Source: Gambelia wislizenii (Eukaryota > Chordata > Lepidosauria > Squamata > Crotaphytidae). From it: a DNA stretch of 64,000 bases. The notes beneath the pieces are model-generated. The model was not told the DNA's origin. It searched no databases and saw only the letters and a list, made by a program, of their open reading frames with translations. The stretch spans positions 201,855,809 to 201,919,808 of the forward strand of contig JAUMIR010000002.1 of the NCBI GenBank assembly GCA_030847615.1, given 5' to 3'. A program made the translations under genes and the position numbers. Positions within the stretch are counted from its first letter, which is position 1; the number at the start of each line of letters is the position of its first letter. Positions 41,501 to 53,500 of the stretch are shown in pieces.

Positions 41501-44500
41501 AGTAGCGTGGCACAGAAGGAGACGATCAGACATTTTGTCCAGAACTGCCCAAGTGCCCAGGAAACAGGGGAGGAGGTGGCCCGGGTCCTGGATTGGCCAG
41601 ATTTGGCACAGCAGGCCTGGGATACGGTGCTTTCGGGGACCTAACCTCCGGAGGGTGTCAGGGGACCCAGAAAGTCAGTGGGCCAAAAGAGGAAGAGGAA
41701 GGAGTCTGGTTCCACAGCTGTGAGTTTTTGGATAGTGCCCTGGTCCAGGGTGCGCCTGGTAAACCTCTATGTGATGTTAGGGTTATTATTCCAAAGACAA
41801 AGGGAGGTGAAAAGTCAAAATCTGCAGGATGTAAAAGGCACTGCTTATTATGTGAAGAACATAATTGGAAATTTAGCTCTGAGTGAAAAAGAGAAATTGC
41901 CAAACCATAGTTGGAAAAAGTTTTGGCCGTGGTTTAGTGAGACAACCCCAGCAATAACATAAAATGATATTTTAAATAAATATTTTATTATTATTATTAC
42001 TGTATTTTTGTATTATTTTGTATTATTATTTTTATTAATCTTTTATTGATTTTTTTCTTTTCTGAATAGGTATAATTATAATGTGTAAATATAATGTGAT
42101 TATAACGTGTTTAGATTAAGAGGAAAAATATATTAGTGTAAGGATAGATAGTTTTGTTTTTGTATTAGTAAGAAAAGAGGAAAACAATTATTATTTTTGT
42201 GTTATTGTTACGGCCTTTTGCGGTTGGGTGTATTTTTCAGTAGAATGGTCTTATTCCAATAAAAAATTCCTAATCCCCCAAAAATTCCTAATAGGAGAGT
42301 TTTCCAGAACTCTATGGCATACCCCTCTTCACAATATTGAAGACCCACAAATCTGAGGTGATGGATGCCCAGGCATGATGGAATCTCTGTAAGCTGTCAT
42401 GAAAAGTGGGGGCTGGGGAGGTGCCAATGCTGTGGAGACCGGTTGTTTAGTCATGTCCTAATGTCTCTTCCTGAATGGCTGAGATCTGTATCTTGTGGTG
42501 GAGGAGCCGTTCTTGGTGTATGAAGTTGGAAGAGGAACATTTGGAAGAGGAGATGTGCTTTGGCCAAGAAAAACGGGGTCCTGAGGACAGCTGGGATTGA
42601 AAATAAAACCCAATTTTTCATGCAGCAGAATGCATCGTTTGGGTATGCTCCAGCTTGATGTCTGTCTCCATGTTAAATGAGCCCTTTTCATCAAAGGGAA
42701 GATCTTCTATAGTAACCTTCGTCTGATGGGAGAAGCCAGAAGAGCAGAGCCACACGTGGTGGCACAAGTCAATGGCATTGGCCAGGGCTTTGCAACTCCA
42801 GTCAGCAGCATGGCAGGCCATGTTAATTTGTTGGGCTGCTAGTATATGCACTTCTGCTTGGAGTATTGTAGCCACCTTCTAATCTTCTTCTAGAAGCTTG
42901 TCCAGAAAGGCTGTCATTTGTTCCCAAAGGAGCTGCTAATAGGCCTCCATGCATGCCTCATACATAGTTCATAATGGAAAAGGAGAAAGCAGTCGTAGAG
43001 TAGAACTTATGGGACATCGCATCCAACTTCTCCTCCTCTCTGTCTGCTGGAGTTGAGCATTGCCACTGGGAAGACTTTGACTGAGCCACATCCACTATGA
43101 TGGAATTGGGCTGAGGATGCCAAAAAAGCCAGTCTGAACCTATCTTGACCACCCTGTACAGCCACTCAATCTTTTAAAAAGTCGATGGAATGGAAGGCGT
43201 GGACCAGGGCCACCTGAAGGAAAGACGGCAGGAGTGGTATCGAGGCTGGTGCTAGGGCTTAGCTCTGGATGCACCTAGGCACCAGATCTGAAAGGGAAGG
43301 TTCAGATTGTTTAATCTTGAAATTGAGAGACTTCACCATTTGGAGCATCTGATCTGCAAACAAGTGGATGTCGCTGGTCAGAGAGGTTGGATTGTGGTCT
43401 CCCACCACTGTCAGAGGGGAGTCTCAGGCCGGAAAGTTGGAAGCTATTGTGGAGGAGTCTGACTCCTCATCTGAACCAGAGGACTCGAGGTGAGATGTTG
43501 TCTGAAGTTATCTAGCCACAGATGTTGATAGAGGCAGCGTTCTTCTCGGGTCTGTTGACAATACCAAAATGGCTTGGGCATGAGGTGACGCTGGTGAAAG
43601 TGAGCATGGCCGGGTAAAGACCGTAGTGTGGGATGATCCTGGCAAGGGTGAATGAATCTGACTCAGTACCACAGTAGTTGGTACCAATGTCAATACAGAG
43701 CATTGATGTCAACGATGAGAGAGATGCAAGGGATCAATGTCATCTCAATATTTGTAAGTATAATTGTAGTTGTAGTAAAGGGGGTGGTCTCTAGATGGAG
43801 ATCTGTCATAGTAGTAGCAGGGGGAACAACTGCAATGGTAGTAAGTCTCAGCCCTCTTAGCATTCAACCTGCTATATCGAACTCTCCTGTGACAGTGTCT
43901 ATGAGATTCTCTCAATGGTTCGTAATGGTACGATTGATGTGGAGAGAGAGATCGGAACATTGGACTTACCGTGAAGGTTCCTTCTCGGCAGAGTGGGGAG
44001 GAAATCCTTAAGGCTGGGTTGGCTCCTCCCACGCAACAAGAAAGGCAGGGCAGTACACCAATAGACAGAAAGACAGGCATAGCATTAAGCAAGAGAGCCA
44101 CCCCCCTTCCCCAGTGATGACAAAGGAAACTCCAGCGAACACAACCAAAACTTTTTTTTAATCGGGTGGAAAAGGATTTCCTCCCCACTCTGCTGAGAAG
44201 GAACCTTCACGGTAAGTCCAATGTTCCGTTCTCCAGCAGAGTGGGGAGTCAATCCTTAAGGCTGAGACCTACCCAAGCGGTCCTACTAGGTATGGGGTTT
44301 CAATGTTTCAAAACCTGCTGCAACACCCTATGGCCAAAGGCTGCCTCAGCAGAAGCAAACTTATCAATTTTATAATGTCACAAAAAGGTTGACTCCAAAG
44401 ACCAAGTCACCTCCCGACAAATCTCCGCCAAAGAAGCTGACGCGTACAAAGCCGCTGAAGTAGCAGCACTTCTCACAGAACATGCCAAAATTCCCTTTGG

Positions 44501-47500
44501 TGCTGGTAAAGAACTATTTACATAAGCCAATTGAATGCACAACCGTAGCCATTGAGATAAGGTGCTAGAAGAAACTTTCCTTCCTTTGTACCTATCAGCA
44601 AAGGGTACAAATATCCAATTTTTGGAATGCCTTCGTTCTCTTCAAGTAATATTTTAAAGCATGTTTGACATCTAATTTGTGCCAATCCTTTTCCAATTGA
44701 GTGATTGGATGAGGACAAAAGGAAGGCAATATAATTTCTTGAGCTCTGTTACATACCAAATTAACCTTAGGAAGAAAGGTAGGATCTAACCTAGGGAAAC
44801 ATAATCCTTGTGAAAAATGCACAATTCCCCCCTGACTGACAGAGCTCCTATTTCAGAGACACGCCTAGCCGTGGTAATTGCTACTAGAAAAGTCACCTTG
44901 AAGGAGAGAAATTTTAAATCCACCGATCTTATGGATTCAAAAGGCTGTTTGACCAGCACATTCAAAACTACATTCAGGTCCCAAGTTGGGAACCTATGAA
45001 TCACTGGAAGTTTCAATTGAGACAACCCCTTAAGGAAGCTACGGACATGTAGATGAGACCCCAAGGGTACCTTTGTTTACTTTTAAGAATTGAACCTAAA
45101 CCCGCTACGTGTCTTTTCAACGTATTAGTTGACAGACCCTTCTGCAAACCCGACTTAAGAAAGGCTAGCACTGAACCCACTGAAGCTTATGAGGCCTAAT
45201 GTCCTTATGCAAACAAACAAACAAACAAACAAACAAAACCCTTGGGAGAGTGTGCTTGTTGCTGAGGGGATGAAGATTCTGTGAGTTTGAATTTTTTTAA
45301 GCTCTTGGGAGAGTGTGCTTGTTGCTGAGGGGGTGGAGCTTCTGTGAGTTTGATTTTTTTACTCTCTTGGGAGAGTGTGCTTGTTGCTGAGGGGATGGAG
45401 TTTCTGTGAGTTTGATAATTTTTAAGCTCTTGGGAGAGTGTGCTTGTTGCTGAGGGGATGGAGTTTCTGTGAGTCTGAATTTTTTAAAGCTCTTGGGAGA
45501 GTGTGCTTGTTGCTGAGGGGGTGGAGCTTCTGTGAGTTTGATAATTTTTAAGCTCCTGGGAGAGTATGCTTGTTGCTGAGGGGGAGAGCTTCTGTGAGTT
45601 TGATAATTTTTAAGCTTTTGGGAGAGTGTGCTTGTTGCTGAGGGGATGGAGTTTCTGTGAGTTTGAATTTTTTAAAGCTCTTGGGAGAGTGTGCTTGTTG
45701 CTGAGGGGATGGAGCTTCTGTGAGTGAGTGATCCATGACATCAATACTGGAAGCCAGGTGGAGAGCATCTGGATAAAAATTAAAGGGGAAGGAAACAACA
45801 GGGATGTTACTGTGGGACTCTACTACAGAACCCCAAATCAGACAGAGGAATTGGATGATGCCTTTCTAGAACAGATGACCACACACGCAGAAAGGAGAGA
45901 TGTAGTAGTGATGGGTGACTTCAACTATCCTGATATTTGCTGGAAATCTAACTCAACCACAACTTCAAGGTCTAGCAAATTCCTTACATGCCTGGAAGAC
46001 AATTTCATGGTCCAAAAGGTGGAAGAGGCAACAAGGGGGTCAGCTATTTTAGATCTGATCCTAACCAACAGAGATGAGCTGGTTAATGGGGTGCAAGTGG
46101 TGGGATCCTTAGGTGAGAGTGATCATGTTCTCCTGGAGTTTGTTATACAATGGAAAGGAGATGCCAGGCATAGTCAGACTCGCATTCTAGACCTTAGGAG
46201 AGCTGATTTCAATAAACTCAGGGAAATACTGGGGGTGATCCCATGGTCAGGAATACTAACAGAGAAGGAACTTCAAGATGGATGGGGACTTTCTCAAAAG
46301 CGAGATACTGAAGGCACAATTTCAAACAGTACCATTAAGGAAGAAAAATGGGAGGTGTCTCAAGAAACCAGGATGGATGACTAAAGAACTTTCAATGGAG
46401 CTAAGTTTTAAATGGAACATGTATAGGAAATGGAAAAAGGGGGAAATCACCAAAGAAGAATTCAAGCAGATAGTGAACACATGTAGGAGTAAAGTCAGAA
46501 AAGCTAAAGCGCAGAATGAGCTCAGGCTCGCTAGAGAGGTTAAGAACAATAAAAAGGGTTTTTTGGGGGGGTATGTCTAGAACAAACGGAAGAAGAAGGA
46601 AATGGTAGGGCCACTACGTGGAGAAGATGGCAAAATGCTAACAGGGGACAGAGAAAAGACAGAATTACTCAACACCTTCTTTGCCTCAGTGTTTTCAGAA
46701 AAGGAAAAGGGGGACCAACCTGAGGATAATGGAACAGAGGACACAATAGGGGAAATCCAGCACAGAATAAGTAAAGAGGTAGTACAGGAATACCTTCTTA
46801 ATCTAAATGAATTTAAATCTCCAGGACCAGATGAACTACATCCATTAAAAGAGCTGGCAAATATAATCTCAGAGCCATTGGAAATAATCTTTGAAAACTC
46901 CTAGAGAACAGATGAAGTCCCAGAAGACTGGAGGAGGGCAAATGTTGTCCCCATCTTCAAAAAGGGGGGGAAAAGAGGATCCCAACAATTATTGTCCAGT
47001 TAGTCTGACATCAATACCAAGGAAGATTCTAGAGCAGATCATTAAACAGAGAGTCTGTGAACATTTAGAAGGCAATGCCATAATCACAAAAAGTCAACAT
47101 GGGTTTCAGAGAAACAAGTCATGCCAGACTAATCTGATCTCTTTTTTTGATAAAATTACCAGCTTGGTAGATGAAGGGAACGCTGTGGATATCACATACC
47201 TTGATTTCAGTATGGCCTTTGACAAGGTTCCCCATGACATTCTTGCAAACAAGCTTGTAAAATGTGGGCTAGACAAGTTAACTGTTCAATGGATTTGTAA
47301 TTGGTTGACCGGCTGAACCCAAAGGGTGCTCAGCAGTGGCTCCTCTTCGTCTTGGAAAGATGTGACCAGTGGGGTGCCACAGGGTTCTGTCCTAGGTCCA
47401 GTGCTATTCAACATCTTTATCAATGACTTGGATGAGGGAATTAGGGGCATGCTTATCAAATTTGCAGATGACACCAAATAAAGAGGAGTAGCTAATACCC

Positions 47501-50500
47501 TAGAGGACAGGATCAAAATTCAAAATGACCTGGATAGACTGGAGAGCTGGGCCAAAGCTAACAAAATGAAATTCAATACGGAGAAATGTAAGGTACTACA
47601 CTTAGGGCAGAAAAACGAAATGCATAGATACAGGATGGGGGAGACCTGGCTGAATGAGACTACATGAGAAAGGGATCTAGGAGTCCTAGTAGACCACAAG
47701 TTGAACATGAGTCAACAGTGTGATGTGGCAGCTAAAAAGGCCAATACGATTTTGGGCTGCATCAATAGAAGTATAGTGTCTAGATCAAGGGAAGTAATAG
47801 TGCCACTCTATTCTGCCTTGGTCAGGCCTCACCTAGAATACTGTATCCAGTTCTGGGCACCACAATTCAAAAAGGATATTGACAAATTGGAGCATGTCCA
47901 GAGGAGGGTGACTAAAATGGTGAAAGGTCTGGAAACCATGCCTTATGAGGGAAGACTTAGGGAGCTGGGTAGGTTTAGCCTGGAAAAAAGACAGTTAAGG
48001 GGCGATATGATAGCCCTGTTTAAGTATTTGAAGGGATGTCACGTTGAGGATGGAGCAGGCTTGTTTTCTGCTGTTCCAGAGACTAGAACACGGAGCAATG
48101 GATGCAAGCTCCAGGAACAGAGATTCCACCTCAACATTAGGAGGAACTTTTAAGAGCTGTTCAGTAGTGGAACACACTCCCTTGGAGTGTGGTGGGGTCT
48201 CCTTTCTTGGAGGTCTTCAAACAGAGGCTGGATGGCCATCTGTCAGGGATGCTTTGATTGTGATTTCTGTGTAGCAGGGGCTGGACTGGATGGCCCTCAT
48301 GGTCTCTTCCAACTCTACAATTCTATGATTCTATGATTACGCTTACTCCATCTACAAAACGCCCTCCATGTCGTCTCATACAATCTAATAGCGGATGGGC
48401 ATCTACCCGCCAAGATGGTCTCCACAACCTCCTCCAATCCTTTAGCTAATAATCTTTCCCTCTCAACCTCCACACATGGAGTTTTAACCAGCTTGGATCT
48501 GGGAGGAGAACCCCATTTTGATGTAGTAAATCCTACATCAAATGTAGGATGTAGTAAAAAACTGAGTAGTAAAAAACTGAGGAAGAGGCCACGGTTCCCC
48601 CACCTGGAGAAGCACTAGATCAGGAAACCAAGGCCTTCTTGGACAGAATGGAGCTGATCTCTGCCTTTTCCATCTTTACTTTCCGTAGGACCTGAGATAG
48701 GAAAGACATTGGTGGAAAGGGGTAGCATAATGCCCTCAGCCACTTGATCGGAAGAGCATTAAAGTCAATGATCCCCGGGTCCAGAACCTGGATACGTATC
48801 TTGGAAGTTTATGATTCTCCCTTGATGCAAACAGATCCACCCAAAGCCAGCCAAACTGTTAGGTAATCATCTGAAAAATGATGTAGTTCAGACCCCACTC
48901 TCCCAGGTCCACCCTCTGTCTGCTCAGCCAATCTGCCTGTATATTCAATGACTCTTTTAGATATTCTGCCTAGATTGACAACAGACGCAATTCCACCCAT
49001 TGAAACAGCCTGGCCATCTCCTCCATCAGAGGAAGGGACCACATCCCCCCTGGTCTGTTCATGTGGGTCTTTGAGGACATGCTGTCCGTACATATAAAAA
49101 CATGACTCCCCTGCACCAGGTTCTCGAATTGGATCAATGCCAAATGAAGTGCACATAGTTCTAGCCAATTTATACTGCTCTTGGCCTCCTGTTCCAATCA
49201 GATCCCTTGGGCCATTTGACCTCTGCAATGTGCCCCCCATCCCCCCAGGCTGGCATCTGTCATTATCACTACTCTCTTGGGATCCCAAATGGGAACCCCT
49301 AGAGTGAGCTTCTCCCCAACCACCATGTCAGAGATTCTTTTATCACTGTCGAAATCTCGACTTGTATTTTCCTTTTGGATGCAATATGGTCCTGGAAGGG
49401 AAGGAGGAACCACTGCAGAGGCCGTAGATGAAATCTTGCCCAGGGCACCGCATTGATGCATGCCACCATAAGACCCAAAAGTCGTGCCAGACTCAATAAC
49501 AGAATGTGTGTTTTGTTCAAAGTTGATCAAACCAATTGCTGTAAATTCTCCCTCCTGTCGTCCGGGAGGAAAACCTTGTAGGACTGAGTGTCTATGATAC
49601 TCCCCAGATGTTGTAACCTTTGTACTGGATGCATTTGACTTTTGTCTCGATTTATCAAAAAAATCAAATCACTCCAAGCAATTGACGGTAGACTGAACGT
49701 GCTGCTTGAGCAACTGAAGAGATGCAGCCCTGATGAGAGAGTCATCCAAGTACGGATGCACTTGAATTCCCCTTCTGCGCAGATGGGCCACCAGCACCAC
49801 TAACACTTTTATGAATACCCATGGCGAAGCCAAAAGACTGAATGGTAGTGCCCTGTACTGATAATGATCCTCCTGAAAAGCAAATCAGAGGAAGCGTCAA
49901 TGAGCTGGATGAATGGGTATGTGAAGATACGCATCCCTCAAATCCAACGATGCCAAGAAATCTCCCTCCTGAATGCCCTCCAGGATAGACCGGAGCGTCT
50001 CCATTGAAAACTACTTCCGTGCCACCCAACGGTTCAATTTCCAAAGGTTGAGAATGGCTCTCGATTTCCTGTTCTTTTTTGGCACCAGGAACAAGTAAGA
50101 GTAAACCCCTCGAAACCTTTGGTTCGTAGGGACTGGTTTGATCGCCTGCATCTGTAAGAGATGTGCTATAGCTTGAATGACTAAGTGTCATTTCTGTTTT
50201 ATCCTAGTGGTGCAAGATTGGTGGAAGGATGGTGACTTCCTTTGAAGGAAGTCTATAGTACAGCCTTTTGTTAGGGTTCTGAGTACCTAGGCATCTGTAG
50301 AGATAAGCCCCTAGCGATTGGCAAACCCCAGAAGCAAACCCCAGAAGCCCACACTGGCCTTCTTGACCAGTCAAAGAGACCGACTGGTCTTTGTCCCTGG
50401 TTTGGAACCTTGGAATTAAGACCCCTTCTGTGGTGCAGAAGTCTGGGACTTGAACTGGCCCCTTGTTTGAAAGAATGGAAATTCCTCTGTTTATATTGTG

Positions 50501-53500
50501 GTTTAAAGTTGCAAAACTGTTGACTGCTCATCCTAAACCCTTCTTCTCCTCTCATTTAGGAAGAGAAGGAAGAGCCTTCCTCTTTTCCTTAGTTTCGACT
50601 AGCACCTCATCGAGAGCATCACCAAAAAGTTTGGACCCCTTGAACGGGAAAATTGCCAGATTAGCCTTGGCCTTCGTGTCTGCATTTCAATTTTTTAGCC
50701 AAAGTTGTCTTCTCGCAGCCACTTTCGCAGCCATGGACCTAGATGCGAACTTCATAGCATCCAAACTGGCATCTGCCATGAAGGCTGCTGTCCACAATCT
50801 TGTTTACCCCTTGTTTTACTTTGGGAATACCGCTAGGCAAGGAATCAACAATATCCTTTGCCCAACGAATGGTGGCCCTGGCTAAAAAGGATGTGCCTGC
50901 CGCTGTCCTAATTACCAAGGACACGGCCTCATGAGCTCTCCTAAGGTACGTGTTACCCTCAGGGCTCTTTAAATTGTTGTCACCCTCCCGGGGATAGAGA
51001 GAGCCCAAAATAAGCCCCGCCACGGGAGCATCTACTGGAGGTAGTTTAAGTTTCTCCGTTATTTGATTTGGAAGGGTGTAAAACTCCTTAGCCAATGCTG
51101 GAAGGTTCCTGGCCGCCCCTGGTGTCAACCATTCCCCTTCCAATGTGTCAGGAAAATATTTCTGGGAAGGGTATGACAAACTGCTCTGCCTTAGATTTCT
51201 AATTTCAGAGACATGCCCCTCCCCTTCCACCATCGATCCCACATTGCTCTGGAGTCCCAGTGCTTTTTCTGCCTTTTTAAGAATTAACTTGAAAAACTGG
51301 CTCAAACAGCCTGGGGGATAGTTGTTGTTGGGATGGAATATCTTCCTCTGAAGGTAACTCCCCCTCCTCCCTTTCTGAGCTTTCTGCCTCAGACTCCTCC
51401 CCTCCTACATCTTCCCAGTCAGGAGAAGTCTGCCTGACAGATTTTTAATGGCCTTCCTCAGAGGCTCTGGGGATCCCCAGACCCATTCTGTCCCCCCTCT
51501 GCCTTTCCCTGAAGAGGTTTCAGGCAGGGGACACTTTGCTGCCTTGGTTGTGGCCGGCCCTGATGCTTTAGGTGCTGCATTTAGCGACAGCCCGCCCTTT
51601 TTCTTTGGGCATTTCAAGATGGCGTCTGTAGAAGTTTTGGCGGACAACTGAGTGTGCCTCCCCTCCCCCTCCCCTCTCACTGCAGCCACCACAGCCTGGT
51701 GCGTGACTAGTGTGATCCAGTCAGCCAGCTGTGGTGGCAGTTCCTCCCTGTCGATGACTGGGGGGGAGGGATTGGGAGACTCCCCCTCACTCACAACCTC
51801 ACATCATGTGCCCTCTTTCAGTGCCATCAGGGACTCCTGGCTGAGCTTGGATCCTCCCGAGAGGTCCGAGCCGCCATGATCTTCCACCTGGCCCGTTAGG
51901 GCCTCCCGCTCCGTCTCCTACTCAGAGGAGAGTTCGGGGCTTTTTTCTCTCAGCACCGTTCTCTCAGACATCATTGCCAGAAGATAACAGCAGAGTTGAA
52001 AGAATAGTAAAGAACAATAGCAGGGAGAAATAAAGAAGGAAGGCAGCAGGTAGAAAAGCAGTTCAGAAGAAGAAATCGCCGGAGCTCTTCGCCCTGCTCT
52101 GTATACCTTGCGAGGCAGGACAGAACTGGAGGTGGGATCGTTCTCCTGCCTAGTGCAATGCCTATCTTTCTATCTATTGGTGTATTGCCCTGCCTGTCTT
52201 GTTGCGTGGGAGGAGCCAACCCAGCCTTAAGGATTGACTCCACACTCTGCTGGAGAACAACATGACCATGGGCTGTGCAACTGAGAATGGTAAGATTTTG
52301 ACCCGGAGTAAGAACTGTAGGAGCCAGAGTGTGACCTGCTAGGCCATTAAAAAACGGCAATGGTGTGATGAGCATGGAACCAGAGCTGGAGGCTGTTCTC
52401 AACATGGTGATTGGAGACTCTATCAAGTACGATCCAGAAGAGATGGGCAAAGTGGGGTCTGTGGAGGGGAGTTGAGGATCTCCCCATCCAATGCTGTGCC
52501 CACCAGGAAAGTCTGTGGAGATCATCCTGTACTGAAGTGTGGATGCTACCTTCTATCTGGACCAAGGATTGTTGAGACTCAACCAAGATGGGAACAGAAG
52601 CTTCCCTGTCCTGGGCACCCTGGTGAGGAAGTTCTGCCTCAGCCAGAGGCTGAGAGGATGGACCAGTTGTCTCGGTGCTAGAGCTTGGAAACATGGGCAA
52701 GAGGTGTCAATGTCCTTGGCCCTCTTCTTTTCCTTATGCCTCCTGTGTGTGGAATGCTGAGGTTCTGTAGAAGGCACTGTCTGGTCCCAGTGAGCTGCTC
52801 AGTTCCGACACAAGATGGTCCATGCTCCCATGAGTCCTCTAAGCTCTAGGCATCGATTCCTGCAGGGACTTCTTAAGGGTGACTCTTTCAGACAAACCTG
52901 AGAAAGTTGGTACTGAAGTAGAGTAGGGATGCTGAGAGGAGACTCCAAGAGGCCAAGAACCACAGCCTATTTTCAGCCACCAATACGCAGATTTCAAGGC
53001 ATTCTCCCACAGGAGCCTTAAACCACAACAAACAACTGTGATGTGCCTGAGGGGTGACATAATAGCCATGTTTAAGCTTGTTTTCTGCTGCTCCATAGAC
53101 TTGGACATGGAGCAATAGATTCAAACTACAAGAAAAGAAATTCCACCTAAACATTAGGAAGAACTTCCAGACAATAAGAGCTGTTCAACAGTGGAATATG
53201 CTGCCTTCAAGTGTGGTGGTCTCCCTTCTTTGGATGTTTTTAAACACAGGTGGATAGCCATCTGTTGGGAGTGCTTTGATTGTGTATTCCTGCACAGCAG
53301 GGGGCTGGACTAGATCGCCCTTGTGGCCTCTTCCAACTCTACAATTCGAGGAAGGCTTGACAGTGGTAAGAAGCCCGTACGCTTTGCTCTTCTCCCAGGC
53401 ACAAGAGGCACTTCGAATGGCTGTCCTTTACAGGAATCTTATCCTTTTAAAGGAGGCGGCAGCAGCCATAAGCCCCTGAGGGCAGGTGCAAAGGCCAATG

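Larger units (their letters stand above)
45211..48338 (+). mobile_element. CR1 LINE, 3.1 kb, inserted in the DIRS A recombinase
   Basis: Plus-strand order: (AAAC)n at 45211-45238, an 8-copy minisatellite (45241-45732), the endonuclease from [10 protein letters not shown] through [15 protein letters not shown] to SDHVLLEF (45760-46150), the reverse transcriptase with [70 protein letters not shown] and the catalytic FADDT (46900-47480), then [11 protein letters not shown] to the C-terminus at 48153. It ends in TTCTATGATTCTATGATTA, the CR1 3' end. Four or more frameshifts or stops (46384, 46580, 46904, 47316, 47480, 47668). The N-terminal part of the endonuclease is missing. Confidence 0.92.
43953..52258 (-). 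mobile_element. DIRS element A, nested in DIRS B
   Basis: The left repeat (43985-44098, with a 32-base outer extension from 43953) and right repeat (about 52143-52250) are inverted copies: GGCTGGGTTGGCTCCTCCCA at the left is found inverted as TGGGAGGAGCCAACCCAGCC at the right. The internal complementary region 44173-44262 contains inverse copies of the left extension and of the right outer end. Minus-strand order: gag-like ORF (51974-50739), reverse transcriptase and RNase H (about 50190-48970), recombinase (48420-44520, split by CR1). No target duplication, as expected for recombinase-mediated insertion. Without the CR1 it is about 5.2 kb, near full length, but RT and recombinase carry stops. 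Confidence 0.9.

Noticed and set aside
45241..45732. CRISPR-like array
   Set aside because: The 62-63 base units are contiguous with no unique spacers; it is a minisatellite in a vertebrate intron.
45548..45798. Minus-strand proteins with repeated [11 protein letters not shown]
   Set aside because: They come from the near-63-base period of the minisatellite and are antisense to the CR1.
51448..51879. Plus-strand open frames
   Set aside because: Antisense shadows of the DIRS A gag-like ORF.
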